A DNA stretch of 64,000 nt from Hyphomicrobium sp. Lineage in GTDB: Bacteria > Pseudomonadota > Alphaproteobacteria > Rhizobiales > Hyphomicrobiaceae. Positions within the stretch are counted from its first letter, which is position 1, and every line of letters starts with the position of its first letter. A model generated the notes under the pieces. It saw only the letters and a list, made by a program, of their open reading frames with translations, was not told the origin of the DNA and did no database searches. The position numbers and the translations under genes are program-made. Below, in pieces: positions 9,234 through 17,898 of this stretch. The stretch is taken from the NCBI GenBank assembly GCA_016716675.1, contig JADJVG010000006.1, positions 173,257 to 237,256 of the forward strand. The letters run 5' to 3'.

Positions 9234-10769
9234 CTAAATCGTGGATCCAAGGCGCTCGCCCATGCGCTTATCGCGGCGGCGCTGCACGGAAGATGGGATG
9301 CGGAGTGCCTCGCGGTATTTGGCGACCGTGCGGCGCGCGATGTCGATACCTTCGCCACGCAGCCTGTCGACGAGCTGATCGTCCGACAAAACGTCGTCGG
9401 CACGTTCGGCGTCGATCATCTGCCTAATGCGGTGGCGGACAGATTCCGACGAATGCGCTTCGCCATCCGACGATGACGCGATCGACGACGTGAAGAAGTA
9501 CTTCAATTCGAAGATTCCGCGCGGCGTCGCCATGTACTTATTCGACGTGACGCGCGACACGGTGCTTTCGTGCATCGAAATGGCGTCCGCGATGGTTTTC
9601 AGATTGAGCGGCCGCAAATGCTGGACGCCATGCATGAAAAACGCATCCTGCTGGCGCACGATCTGCTCGGCGACGCGCAGAATGGTGCGCGCCCGCTGGT
9701 CGAGGCTTTTAACCAGCCAGTTTGCCGTTTGCAGGCATTCCAGAATGTAGTCCTTGTCTTTCTCGGTCGCGGCCGACTTCGAAATGCGCGTGTAATAACT
9801 GCGATTGATGAGAACGCGGGGCAGCGTGTCGCTGTTGAGTTCGACGTGCCATCCACCATCGGAAGCGGCGCGCACCAGCACATCGGGCACGACAGGCTGC
9901 ATCTGCACGGCACCGAACTTCAAGCCGGGCTTCGGATTGAGCCGTTTGATTTCCTGGATCATGTCGATCAGGTCATCCATGTCGCCGCCGACGGCCTTTT
10001 TCAGCGCCGTCAGATTGCGGCTGGCGAGCAGGTCGAGGTTTTCGAGCAGCCGCGCCATCAGCGGATCGTAGCGATTTTGATCTTTGAGCTGCAGCGCCAG
10101 GCATTCGGCCAGTGAGCGCGCAAAGATGCCAGGTGGGTCAAGCGTCTGGAGTTTGGCAAGCACGCCCTCGATCATCGCAAGCGGCGCGCCGAGACGCTCG
10201 GCCAAGCTTTCGAGATGCGGCGGGATGTATCCGGCTTCGTCGATCAGATCGATGAGGTATTGGCCGATCAGACGCTCAGCGGGCGTCTCCAAGGTCAACG
10301 GCATCTGTTCGCTGAGATGCGTCCGCAGCGATACCTCGCCGGCAGCCATATCTTCGAAGTCGCCGTCCTGGTCGCTATGATTGTGCATGCGCTGGGTCAC
10401 GTTGGACCAGCTCATGCCGCTGATGGCGCCGTTGGTATCCGGCTCGCCTGTGCCCGGCTCTTGGAACACGTTGCCGAAATCGGCGTCCAGCCCGCCGGCG
10501 TGATCGGAGACCGGCTTTCTGAGATCCAGCCAAGCGTCGTCGGCGCGTTCAGCGGTGCCATCGGCTGCGGCGTCAGAGGTTTCTTCCGCGGGCTTAGGGG
10601 CGGAGGTCAGCTCTTCGCGCTCAAGCAGCGGATTGCGTTCAAGTTCGGAATCAACGAACTCGTTCAGCTCCATGTTGGAGAGCTGCAAGAGTCGGATGGC
10701 CTGCTGCAGCTGTGGTGTCATCACCAGCTGCTGGCCTTGCCGCATCTCTAATTTTGCTGAAAGCGCCAT
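9234..10769 (-). CDS. rpoN: RNA polymerase sigma-54 factor RpoN
   Basis: RpoN directs RNA polymerase to -24/-12 promoters and needs an AAA+ activator to open them; it controls nitrogen assimilation, motility and other programmes. The 511-residue protein has the Gln/Leu-rich region I (MRQGQQLVMTPQLQQAIRLL), an acidic region II (about 45-115), the core-binding domain, the HTH segment near ISMHESTVSRVTSNKYM, and the RpoN box at the C-terminus (ARRTVAKYRE). Length and domain order are normal. It lies downstream of lptB, the standard order in proteobacteria. Confidence 0.97.
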   Translation of the reverse strand: MALSAKLEMRQGQQLVMTPQLQQAIRLLQLSNMELNEFVDSELERNPLLEREELTSAPKPAEETSDAAADGTAERADDAWLDLRKPVSDHAGGLDADFGNVFQEPGTGEPDTNGAISGMSWSNVTQRMHNHSDQDGDFEDMAAGEVSLRTHLSEQMPLTLETPAERLIGQYLIDLIDEAGYIPPHLESLAERLGAPLAMIEGVLAKLQTLDPPGIFARSLAECLALQLKDQNRYDPLMARLLENLDLLASRNLTALKKAVGGDMDDLIDMIQEIKRLNPKPGLKFGAVQMQPVVPDVLVRAASDGGWHVELNSDTLPRVLINRSYYTRISKSAATEKDKDYILECLQTANWLVKSLDQRARTILRVAEQIVRQQDAFFMHGVQHLRPLNLKTIADAISMHESTVSRVTSNKYMATPRGIFELKYFFTSSIASSSDGEAHSSESVRHRIRQMIDAERADDVLSDDQLVDRLRGEGIDIARRTVAKYREALRIPSSVQRRRDKRMGERLGSTI

Positions 10770-10815
10770 GCGCTATCCTGCTGCTCCGCACTTCACGACT
10801 AGCGGCCAGCTATAC

Positions 10816-11700
10816 TCAACGCGTGTTAACGAACATATCGCCGAGGTACACCCGCCGCACATCTTCATTGGCTATGATTTCTGAAGGCTTACCTTGTGTT
10901 AGAACTTGACCATCATAGATGATATATGCGCGATCGATGAGACTTAAAGTTTCTCGCACGTTGTGGTCCGTAATCAAGACCCCAATACCACGCTCGGTCA
11001 GATGGCGCACCAGCTGTTGAATATCGCCCACTGCAATCGGGTCGATACCGGCAAAAGGTTCGTCCAGCAACATGAAAGACGGGCGTGACGCCAGCGCACG
11101 GGCAATTTCGCACCGCCGGCGCTCACCGCCCGACAGCGCCATCGACGGCGATTTTCTCAACCGCGTGATCGTAAACTCCTCAAGCAGGCTGTCGAGCTGT
11201 TCTTTACGTTTTTTTTTGTCGGGCTCCACCAGCTCCAGCACGGCCATGATGTTCTGCTCAACCGTCAATCCCCGGAAAATCGAGGCTTCCTGTGGCAGAT
11301 AGCCGATCCCGAGGCGAGCGCGCTGATACATGGGCAGCGGTGTCACGTTTTCGCCGTCGATGGTGATGCGGCCGTCGTCGGCGGGCACCAGACCGGTGAT
11401 CATGTAGAACACGGTGGTTTTGCCGGCGCCGTTCGGGCCGAGCAATCCGACCGACTCGCCGCGCCCAACGGCGAGACTGACGCCCTTGACGACCATCCGC
11501 TTGCGATAGGATTTCTTGATGTCGTAGGTCGTCAACCAGCCTTCGGCGCCAATCGCGTGCGGATCGTCCGGTGTGGCGGCAGCTGCGGCGCGCGGGGCTT
11601 GACCCTGGGTCGTGCTGCGGGCATCGGCCCGCGCGGCAACGGCGCTCTTTGCTCTCGACAACAATGGAACCGCTTTAAACACGCACGTCCTTTCGGCCAC
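10816..11700 (-). CDS. lptB: LPS export ABC transporter ATPase LptB
   Basis: LptB is the cytoplasmic ATPase of the LptB2FG complex that extracts lipopolysaccharide from the inner membrane and drives it along LptC and LptA to the outer membrane. Walker A is GLLGPNGAGKTT, the signature is LSGGERRRCEIARAL, and Walker B is FMLLDEPFAGIDP followed by the switch His in LITDHNVRETL. The protein is about 50 residues longer than E. coli LptB because of an Ala-rich N-terminal tail before WLTTYDIKKSY; such tails occur in alphaproteobacteria. A later start inside the tail is possible. It lies between the lptC/lptA region and rpoN. Confidence 0.95.
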   Translation of the reverse strand: MAERTCVFKAVPLLSRAKSAVAARADARSTTQGQAPRAAAAATPDDPHAIGAEGWLTTYDIKKSYRKRMVVKGVSLAVGRGESVGLLGPNGAGKTTVFYMITGLVPADDGRITIDGENVTPLPMYQRARLGIGYLPQEASIFRGLTVEQNIMAVLELVEPDKKKRKEQLDSLLEEFTITRLRKSPSMALSGGERRRCEIARALASRPSFMLLDEPFAGIDPIAVGDIQQLVRHLTERGIGVLITDHNVRETLSLIDRAYIIYDGQVLTQGKPSEIIANEDVRRVYLGDMFVNTR

Positions 11701-11779
11701 TCAACGGCACAGAGTCTAGGCTTCATATCTGTAGGCATTTTTTGCAAACGCCGGAAGAGGTATCCGAACCAACTGACCC

Positions 11780-12913
11780 TTAAGGATTAGGTCGCGCTTG
11801 CCACCCATCCGTGGCTTTGGATTTTTTCTTGTCGGAGTTGGCTTTCATTTCACCGGGATAGAACACCGCGCTGGGCCTGCTGGAGACGCCGGTCGCAGCG
11901 GTGGCGGTGCCGTCGGCTGAGACATTCGGCCGGCCGTCAGCCAAGGCTTCGTTTTTGATGACGGTTTCACCGGTGTTCATGTCGATAACCAGTTTTGTGC
12001 CGCGCACCACGTTCTTGCCTTGCGTCAGCACGACGTCGCCGCCGAGCGTTGCCGTGTTGGCTTTGGGATCGAAGTCCGCCCAATCGCCGGTGGCGCTTTG
12101 CCCGTCCTTGGATGTGATCTGCACTTTCGTTTTGGCTTTGATGCGCGAAAGTTGTGCGGCCGCCTGTTTGGTTGCGGCCGTATCGGCGCCATTGAGTCCT
12201 GCGGAGCCGGTATAGGCTGCGGTCAACTCGGCGGCGCGAATGACGAAATCGCCTTGCACGGCGCGAACGTCGCCGGTGAACACGGCCTGCTTTGCTGTAT
12301 CATCGACGTCGAGCCGCGTTGCTTCGACCTGCACCGGCGCACCGGGATCGGTCTTGAAGGATGCACCGAACGCGATGCCCTGTTCGCGCGGCTTCTGCGG
12401 TTTGGCGGCGGGCGCGCTGCTCTTCGACTGATGGAACAACGCTGAGATGCGCCCAGCGGCTCCTGTGGCAGCCGGCGACGTCAACTGCATTTTGCTGGTC
12501 AGCTGATTGAAAACTAGGCGTCGGCCCTTGATCACGTTTTCCGCCTGGGCAACGACAACGTCGCCCGTCAGAACGATCGTCTTGAGCGCCTGATCGATTT
12601 CGGCCCTATCGGCGGTGGCGCGTTTGTCGGGCGCCTGGGTCATCACGACATCGCCGTCGAGAACCGCGCGTTGGGCAACAGGGTCGAAATCGGCCCCCCT
12701 GCTGGTGACGGTGTCGCCGTTGGCTTGCGTCATCGAAACCGGGTTCTTGGCCATGATGCGCTTCAGTTTGCCGCCAGCGCTGGTGTTCGGATCACTTTCG
12801 CCCTGCGGCGTGGCGCTGCCCTCATACGTCACTTCAAGTTCGGGCGTGGTCAGCGTGCTGCCGTTTTGCGCTTGCCGAGACGGTGCCGGTGAAGACTGCG
12901 ACCTTTGTTGCAT
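11780..12913 (-). pseudogene. lptA: LptA/OstA-type region of an LptC-LptA fusion, 5' part in another frame
   Basis: This frame encodes most of a periplasmic LPS-bridge protein of the LptA/OstA family. Two LptA-like beta-jellyroll units can be seen: the first around TPELEVTYEG and AVLDGDVVMTQ, the second around RLDVDDTAKQAVFTGDVRAVQGDFVIRAAEL and TLGGDVVLTQGKNVVRG. The first unit has no start of its own. Its opening strand (RLDVNDATKVAVFTGTV) is at the end of the lptC frame, and the two frames join if one base is dropped near 12878. The product would then be a single LptC-LptA-LptA chain of about 653 residues. Stretches of Ala and Thr link the units. It lies upstream of lptB. Confidence 0.75.
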
Positions 12914-13742
12914 CGTTGACGTCGAGCCGGTTCGAGGCGATCTCGACCGGACCGGTGGAGGTGCCGATCATCTGATCGTTCGCGGGGGAGACTGCCACTG
13001 CTGCGGCCGCTTCGTCGCCGGGCTGCGGTTGGCGCGCGTTCAGATGCGTCCTGACATTTTCGACGAAGGTGTATTCCTTGACCTTCTGGCGCGCGGTCAT
13101 CTGGTTGGCCGAGATGGTGCCGGCGGCCATCGTGACGGTGACCGGCTCGTTCGAGGTGATGATGTTTTCCTTGGTATCGATCGTTGCGCGCGTTAGCTTG
13201 GCACCCAGCCCGGCGTCGCCCGCGACGTCGATCGCATCATAGAGTTCAAGCACATTGGCTTTGTTGTCGAAGACGCCGCGCGCCGCCGCGAGTGTGGTTT
13301 TTTGTTTCTTGGCATCGGTGATCTCGCCAGTGATGCCGGTCAGCTTGATGAGGCTGAAATTCTTCAAGTCCTGCTGCGCCGATTCGGCTTTGACCCAGTA
13401 GCGCCCGCCGTCTTTGTTGAAGCCCTCGTAGTGCGGGTTCTGCATTGCCAGATTTTCAGGCAGGATCTGCGGTATTTCGAGTTTCGGAATGGCCGTACCC
13501 CAGCCCATCGTCTGCATGACAGACAGGCTATAAAGTCCGGCGACCACGAGAGTGCCGAGCGGCAGCGTCCGCTTCAATAGCCGCACGTTGCGCGAGTGGC
13601 GGTGCGCGGCGACCCGGTTTTCGGTGCGGTCGCCAGCCAGCACAATACCGCTCGCAAGCGTACCTGCGGACGCGGAAGTGACGGTGCTGTCACGTGCCAT
13701 GGCCATTCCAGCCCATCGGAATCGATAATCCCCCTCTAGCAC
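12834..13742 (-). CDS. lptC: LptC-like LPS transport protein, reads into LptA-like repeat
   Basis: LptC is a bitopic inner-membrane protein whose periplasmic jellyroll passes LPS from LptB2FG to LptA. A basic N-terminus precedes one membrane anchor (LPLGTLVVAGLYSLSVMQT, about residues 60-80). The LptC jellyroll follows with NPHYEGFNKDGGRYWVKA and GTISANQMTARQKVKEYTF. Instead of stopping there, the frame continues into TGPVEIASNRLDVNDATK, the opening of an LptA domain, before a shift near 12878. The start could be 13742 or the internal Met near 13706. Ribonuclease D lies upstream and lptA-like sequence and lptB downstream. Confidence 0.8.
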   Translation of the reverse strand: MLEGDYRFRWAGMAMARDSTVTSASAGTLASGIVLAGDRTENRVAAHRHSRNVRLLKRTLPLGTLVVAGLYSLSVMQTMGWGTAIPKLEIPQILPENLAMQNPHYEGFNKDGGRYWVKAESAQQDLKNFSLIKLTGITGEITDAKKQKTTLAAARGVFDNKANVLELYDAIDVAGDAGLGAKLTRATIDTKENIITSNEPVTVTMAAGTISANQMTARQKVKEYTFVENVRTHLNARQPQPGDEAAAAVAVSPANDQMIGTSTGPVEIASNRLDVNDATKVAVFTGTVSASAKRQHADHART

Positions 13743-13852
13743 CGGTCAATGTCTCCGCCAATTGGGGAGACAATGGGACTGGGGCCGGCGCTCTGCCCGA
13801 TTTTAAGAGTGATTTTGCCTCAGGTTGGCCGTCTCTCGGCGGCTGACGGGCG

Positions 13853-14473
13853 TCAGTGGGCGAACAGGTCGGCCTCGCCGAAGCCCGCGAGGTCCAGTTT
13901 TGCGCGCACCGGCAAAAATGCGAAAGCCGCCTGTGCAAAGTCCATCCGCCCCTCGCGGACCAGCATTTCATCAAGCCGGGCCTTCAAGGCGTGCAAATAG
14001 AGGACGTCGGCTGCCGCATAAGCGAGCTGGCTGTCCGACAGCTTGGCCGCACCCCAGTCAGAACTTTGCTGCTGTTTCGACAGTTCAACGCCCAACAGTT
14101 CGGCGGCAAGATCTTTCAGGCCATGGCGGTCGGTGTAGGTACGCGCCAGTTTGGAAGCGATCTTGGTGCAGTAAACGGGCGTTGCTTCGACGCCGAGATA
14201 CTTCTCCAACACGGCCAAATCGAAACGCGCGAAGTGGAAGATCTTCAGGATTTTTGCGTTGCTGAGCAGCGCTTTGAGGTTGGGCGCGGAATACTTGTTG
14301 CCGTCGAACTTGACCAGATGGGCCACGCCATCACCGCCCGACAATTGCACGAGGCAAAGGCGATCGCGGTGCGGATTGAGGCCGAGCGTTTCGGTATCGA
14401 TTGCGACGCCGCGGGGGAATTTCAGTCCGGCGGGAAGGTCGCCATGGTGCAGCTTGATCGAAGTTTCGGCCAC
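13853..14473 (-). CDS. rnd: Ribonuclease D (short form)
   Basis: This 206-residue DEDD-family 3'-5' exoribonuclease trims tRNA precursors. Exo motif I is in VAIDTETLGLNPHRD (Asp and Glu metal ligands), motif II is around FHFARFDLAVL, and motif III is YAAADVLYLHAL with the Tyr and Asp of DEDDy. The C-terminal HRDC domains of E. coli RNase D are absent, which is normal for the short alphaproteobacterial form. It starts with MAETSIKLHHGDLP at 14473. The tRNA-Leu gene lies just upstream on the same strand. Confidence 0.92.
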   Translation of the reverse strand: MAETSIKLHHGDLPAGLKFPRGVAIDTETLGLNPHRDRLCLVQLSGGDGVAHLVKFDGNKYSAPNLKALLSNAKILKIFHFARFDLAVLEKYLGVEATPVYCTKIASKLARTYTDRHGLKDLAAELLGVELSKQQQSSDWGAAKLSDSQLAYAAADVLYLHALKARLDEMLVREGRMDFAQAAFAFLPVRAKLDLAGFGEADLFAH

Positions 14474-14555
14474 GTGCGGCCTCCTGTCGTGCGAAGAGAA
14501 GAGGCGGCGATCTGCGAGACCGTGGAGAGAAACACTGCCTGAGTAATTGAAAGTA

Positions 14556-14640
14556 TGGTGCCCAGAAGAGGACTCGAACCTCCACGCCTTGCGGCGCTGC
14601 TACCTGAAAGCAGTGCGTCTACCAATTCCGCCATCTGGGC
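14556..14640 (-). tRNA. tRNA-Leu (anticodon CAG)
   Basis: Read on the minus strand, an 85-base class II tRNA is complete. The acceptor stem is GCCCAGA paired with TCTGGGC, followed by A and an encoded CCA. The anticodon stem is CTGCT/AGCAG with loop TTCAGGT, giving anticodon CAG for CUG codons. A variable arm and the T loop TTCGAGT are present. Confidence 0.96.
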
Positions 14641-14661
14641 CATTCAGGAGGGTGTCAGGTA

Positions 14662-15774
14662 ATGCCAAGGCAGACGGAAGTCAATTGCGCTCTCGCCTCG
14701 GCCCCATATAGCCCCCAACCAGCGCCGTTAAGTCCCCTTCACAGGCGCGGGGGCTGCCGATACAGCTATGCTGGGAGTCTGCAATTCAGGACAAAGCACA
14801 TTACGGGTAATGGCAAACTTGCGGTTGTTTTTGGCGGATCGGGCTTTGTGGGACGCCACACCGTGTCGGCGCTTGCAAAGCGCGGCTATCGCATCAGGGC
14901 GGCGGTGCGCCGGCCGGATCTTGCGGGCCATCTGCAACCCATGGGCGCCGTCGGCCAGATTTTTGCGGTGCAGGCCAACCTCCGCTTCCCAGACTCGGTG
15001 CAACGCGCGGTCGAGGGGGCCGATGTCGTCATCAATTGCGTCGGCGTGCTTGCCTCGACCGGCGCCCAGACGTTCGATGCTATTCACGTGAGCGGTGCCC
15101 GCGCGGTCGCCAAAGCGGCGCGCGATGCAGGGGTTCAGCGCCTGATCCACGTCTCAGCCATTGGTGCCGACACGAAGGCCAGCGCCAACTATGCCCGCAC
15201 CAAGGCTGCCGGCGAACAGGCAACGCTGCAGGAATTTCCGGGGGCCGTCATTTTGCGACCGTCGATCGTGTTCGGTCCGGAAGATGAGTTCTTCAATCGC
15301 TTTGCCGCCATGGCGCGCTTGTCTCCGGCGATGCCGCTGATCGGTTCGGGGGTGACGAAATTCCAACCGGTCTATGTCGGCGACATCGCGGCCGCCATGG
15401 CCAACATCGCCGACGGTCAAGGTGTGCCCGGCAAAGTTTACGAGCTTGGCGGTCCGGAGACGCTGTCGTTCCGCCAATTGCTGGAGCGGACGCTCGAATA
15501 TTGTGGCCGCAAGCGCATTTTTGTGCCGATGCCGTTCTGGCTGGCAACGCTGCAGGCGCTCGCCACCTCGCCGCTGCCCAACGCGCTGCGGCCCATCACC
15601 GTCGATCAGGTGCGCTTGCTGAAGTCCGACAACATCGTATCGGCTGCGGCGCTCAATGAGGGTCGCACGCTGAGCGGACTTGGCGTTGCCCGGCCAACCG
15701 CGATTGCGGCGGTTGTTCCGGCCTACCTCGAACGCTTCAATGCACGTGGCCAGTACGCGCACTACCGAGCTTGA
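14662..15774 (+). CDS. NAD(P)-binding protein of the complex I NDUFA9 family
   Basis: This atypical SDR protein resembles NDUFA9 (39 kDa subunit) and its bacterial homologues, which bind NAD(P)H and in some alphaproteobacteria associate with respiratory complex I. The binding motif is VVFGGSGFVGRHTVSALAKRG, followed by NCVGVLAS, a YARTKAAGE segment, and RPSIVFGPEDEFFNRFA. The start is a problem. The only in-frame ATG (14662) lies 22 bases from the tRNA and adds about 50 unlike residues. An ATG at 14810 would give MA(K)LAVVFGG if one A were restored near 14816, so the true 5' end may be hidden by another one-base error. Confidence 0.8.
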   Translation: MPRQTEVNCALASAPYSPQPAPLSPLHRRGGCRYSYAGSLQFRTKHITGNGKLAVVFGGSGFVGRHTVSALAKRGYRIRAAVRRPDLAGHLQPMGAVGQIFAVQANLRFPDSVQRAVEGADVVINCVGVLASTGAQTFDAIHVSGARAVAKAARDAGVQRLIHVSAIGADTKASANYARTKAAGEQATLQEFPGAVILRPSIVFGPEDEFFNRFAAMARLSPAMPLIGSGVTKFQPVYVGDIAAAMANIADGQGVPGKVYELGGPETLSFRQLLERTLEYCGRKRIFVPMPFWLATLQALATSPLPNALRPITVDQVRLLKSDNIVSAAALNEGRTLSGLGVARPTAIAAVVPAYLERFNARGQYAHYRA

Positions 15775-15809
15775 TCGGTACCATTTGTCCCTAGCGACGG
15801 AGCAGGTTA

Positions 15810-16644
15810 ATGCGTTTGCTAGCGCTTGGTGATAAAGCGCGGCTTTACGGCTATGAGCTGCGTTTTGCGCGCAAAGCCGTGCCCGATCCGCGCCAGCGCT
15901 GGGCCTTGCTGCGTCATACGCTGGCGTTTCATTGGCAAAATGCGCGGCGCTCAAGCCGGCGCACGGGCCAACCGTTCGATCTCGCGCTGACACTGGCGGG
16001 CCCACAGAACTCGACCTACGCTGCGAACGTGCAGTTGCGGCCGGGCACGGGCGATCTCGCGATATTCTATGAGATATTGGCGCGCGAAGCGTATGCCGTG
16101 CAAGAGGGCGTTGTTGATGCCGATGCGCCGCTCACCATCGTCGACGCCGGCGCCAACATCGGCATGACTGCGCTATATTTCGCATCGCGCTATCCGCAGG
16201 CGCGCATTTTTGCGATCGAACCCAATCCTGACAATTTTGCACTTCTCAAACGCAATACAGCGTCCGAGCCGCGCATCACCGCTCTCCAGGCGTGTGTCAC
16301 GCCGCTGCCGCGGCAGACAGTCTTCATCGAAACCAGCGGGCCGGCCTGGGGCTTTCGCACCAACAGCGCGCAGCGCGGCGTGCCCGTGCGCGGGGTGAGC
16401 CTCGCAGAATTGATGGACGACTATGGTCTCGCACGGATCGATTTTGAAGATCGATATCGAAGGCGCGGAACGCGACGTATTCGCGGAGGGCGAGTTTCTA
16501 ACGCGCGTCAGCGCAATCGTCGCCGAACTCCATGGCGGCTACACTCTTGCCCACCTCAATCGCGATCTGGCGGCTGCCGGGCTGAAAGCGCATGTCAGTC
16601 CGTTTGCTAATGATCCGCAGGTTGTGATCGCCTCACGCGCATGA
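15810..16644 (+). pseudogene. FkbM-family methyltransferase, frameshifted
   Basis: This is a SAM-dependent methyltransferase of the FkbM family, which O-methylates sugars or other secondary products. The first frame has the SAM-binding motif TIVDAGANIGMTALYFASRYP and FAIEPNPDNFALLKRN. The second frame has the hallmark LKIDIEGAERDVF and a normal C-terminal end to 16644. The shift falls in the T run at 16442-16445; removing one T or adding two restores a protein of about 277 residues. An AGGAG-like sequence (GGAGCAGG) precedes the ATG at 15810. The substrate is unknown. A short GC hairpin follows the stop. Confidence 0.85.
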
Positions 16645-16647
16645 GAA

Positions 16648-16672
16648 AGCCCCGGCCTTGCGGTCCGGGGCT
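16648..16672 (+). terminator. Possible terminator hairpin after the FkbM gene
   Basis: AGCCCCGG at 16648-16655 pairs with CCGGGGCT at 16665-16672 across a 9-base loop, just after the stop codon. Only a weak T tract follows (TGTGATTT), so it may act as a weak intrinsic terminator or a 3' stabiliser. It also lies between convergent genes. Confidence 0.5.
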
Positions 16673-16705
16673 GTGATTTCTAAAGCTGTCGCGTAAGCGC
16701 CGCCG

Positions 16706-16993
16706 TTAATGCAATGGCGCGACCGAAAGATCGTCTTCGGCGGCATGACCAAGCGCCGCCTGCATCGTATCGGTCAGCGCAATAGGCGTGCCGTCCGCGG
16801 CGTGCAGCGAGAACAGGTTCATGTCTTTCGGCAGCCCTTCGATCATCGGGAACATCTTGGTTGCCTGATCGAACGACAGCGTTTTGATGTAGGCGACTTC
16901 ACCGCCGCCCAGATGCGCGAACTCGATTTCGCTCATGACGGGAGGCATGCCGCTCCCAGTGTTGCGCGATTTTGCTGACGAGTTTCTATTCAT
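16706..16993 (-). CDS. DUF1150 family protein
   Basis: This 95-residue small acidic protein belongs to the alphaproteobacterial DUF1150 family. Recognisable conserved segments are EFAHLGGGEVAYIKTL and LFSLHAADGTPIALTDT. No signal or membrane segment is seen. It is typically found next to an Hsp20-type small heat-shock gene, as it is here, which suggests a shared stress-related role; no biochemical function is known to me. The start at 16993 gives a short Ser/Asn-rich lead before the conserved part. Confidence 0.88.
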   Translation of the reverse strand: MNRNSSAKSRNTGSGMPPVMSEIEFAHLGGGEVAYIKTLSFDQATKMFPMIEGLPKDMNLFSLHAADGTPIALTDTMQAALGHAAEDDLSVAPLH

Positions 16994-17139
16994 GACGCTC
17001 TTCCTCCTAACAGGGGTGAGGTCGGGTAGTGAGAACTATGCCCAGCAAATACGGCGAGGCCGTGCAGTCTCCGGGGTGTTTTCTCGTCACCAATCCTCAA
17101 TTGATTCGTGCCATCTGGCTGTGACTCCAAAAGCTCAGA

Positions 17140-17574
17140 TCAGGCGCGGTTTTTGGCGCCGCCAATTTCTATGCGGCGCACGAGGCGCTCGGGTTCCAAC
17201 CGGTGCAGGTCGATGGACAGCAGGCCGTTGCTGAGATCAGCGCTCTTCACCTCGATGCCATCGGCAAGAACAAACGTGCGGCTAAATTGGCGCGCCGCGA
17301 TGCCGCGATAGAGAAAATCGCGCGCTTTATCGTCTTGCTGTTTGCCGCGGATCATCAGCTGGTTGTCTTCCAGTGTGATCTCAAGCTGGTCGCGGGTGAA
17401 GCCCGCAACCGCGAGCGTGATGCGCAGCATCTCCGCAGCGTCGTCTTTGGCAATGCGTTCGATATTGTACGGCGGGTATCCGTCACTCGAACCTTTTCCG
17501 GCCCGGTCGATCAACCGCTCGATTTCCTCAAATCCCAGTAGAAGTGGGTTCGAGAGCATGGTCATGCGAGTCAT
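17140..17574 (-). CDS. Small heat-shock protein (Hsp20/IbpA family)
   Basis: This 144-residue ATP-independent chaperone binds unfolding proteins and holds them for DnaK/ClpB. The alpha-crystallin domain runs from about residue 35 to 130, with YPPYNIERIAKDD at its start, MLRITLAVAGFTRDQLEITLEDNQL-type beta strands in the middle, and LSNGLLSIDLHR near the end. I chose the Met at 17574 (MTRMTMLSNPLLLG), the usual family opening, preceded by AGGA; the longer frame to 17700 has no conservation. A sigma-32-like promoter lies about 100 bases upstream, and a DUF1150 gene is downstream on the same strand. Confidence 0.92.
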   Translation of the reverse strand: MTRMTMLSNPLLLGFEEIERLIDRAGKGSSDGYPPYNIERIAKDDAAEMLRITLAVAGFTRDQLEITLEDNQLMIRGKQQDDKARDFLYRGIAARQFSRTFVLADGIEVKSADLSNGLLSIDLHRLEPERLVRRIEIGGAKNRA

Positions 17575-17676
17575 TTCGCGGGTCCTTTTCCTAAAGCGAC
17601 CTAGTATCGGTGGAAGCCCGAAAGCCTTCCGCTTGGACGCCGCCTCGGTATCGAGCACGGTTGCCTTGCTATGCGG
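17575..17676 (-). promoter_or_regulatory. 5' leader of the small heat-shock gene
   Basis: About 100 bases separate the predicted heat-shock promoter from the start codon. Leaders of this length before rhizobial hsp20 genes are often ROSE-type RNA thermometers. On the minus strand a TCGCT lies almost directly beside AGGA, which is reminiscent of the ROSE anti-Shine-Dalgarno pairing, but the loop would be too short as read. Only the length and position support the idea. Confidence 0.3.
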
Positions 17677-17705
17677 ATATAGGGGGGGGCTGCCGGTCAT
17701 TCAAG
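17677..17705 (-). promoter_or_regulatory. Sigma-32 (RpoH)-like heat-shock promoter
   Basis: On the minus strand CTTGAA (17705-17700) is followed after 14 bases by CCCCTATAT (17685-17677). This is close to the known RpoH consensus of CTTGAA and CCCCATNT with similar spacing. The -10 sits at the edge of a run of eight C. It points at the hsp20 gene. Confidence 0.7.
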
Positions 17706-17734
17706 AAGCTGGCAAGAAGCTGGCAAGAAGCCGG
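17703..17734. repeat. 11-bp tandem repeat overlapping the heat-shock -35
   Basis: The unit AAGAAGCTGGC occurs twice exactly (17703-17713, 17714-17724) and a third time as AAGAAGCCGG (17725-17734). On the minus strand each copy contains CTTG, and the last copy supplies the -35 CTTGAA of the hsp20 promoter. Confidence 0.85.
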
Positions 17735-17898
17735 AAAGTGCCGGTCGGGCGCCCGACCAAGACTGTGCCCCGGCAGGAAGCCCCGGACGCCGCCTTCCAG
17801 TTTGGCCAGCCCCGTGGTATGGGTGCCGCGCCTTAGTCCTGCTCGACTTCTACCTCATGGGAGCACCGTACAATCACATGTCCTTTGCTGGAGCCCCC

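Noticed and set aside
17575..17676. ROSE RNA thermometer before hsp20
   Set aside because: The leader length fits, but the TCGCT/AGGA pairing as read leaves almost no loop and no stacked stems could be confirmed by eye.
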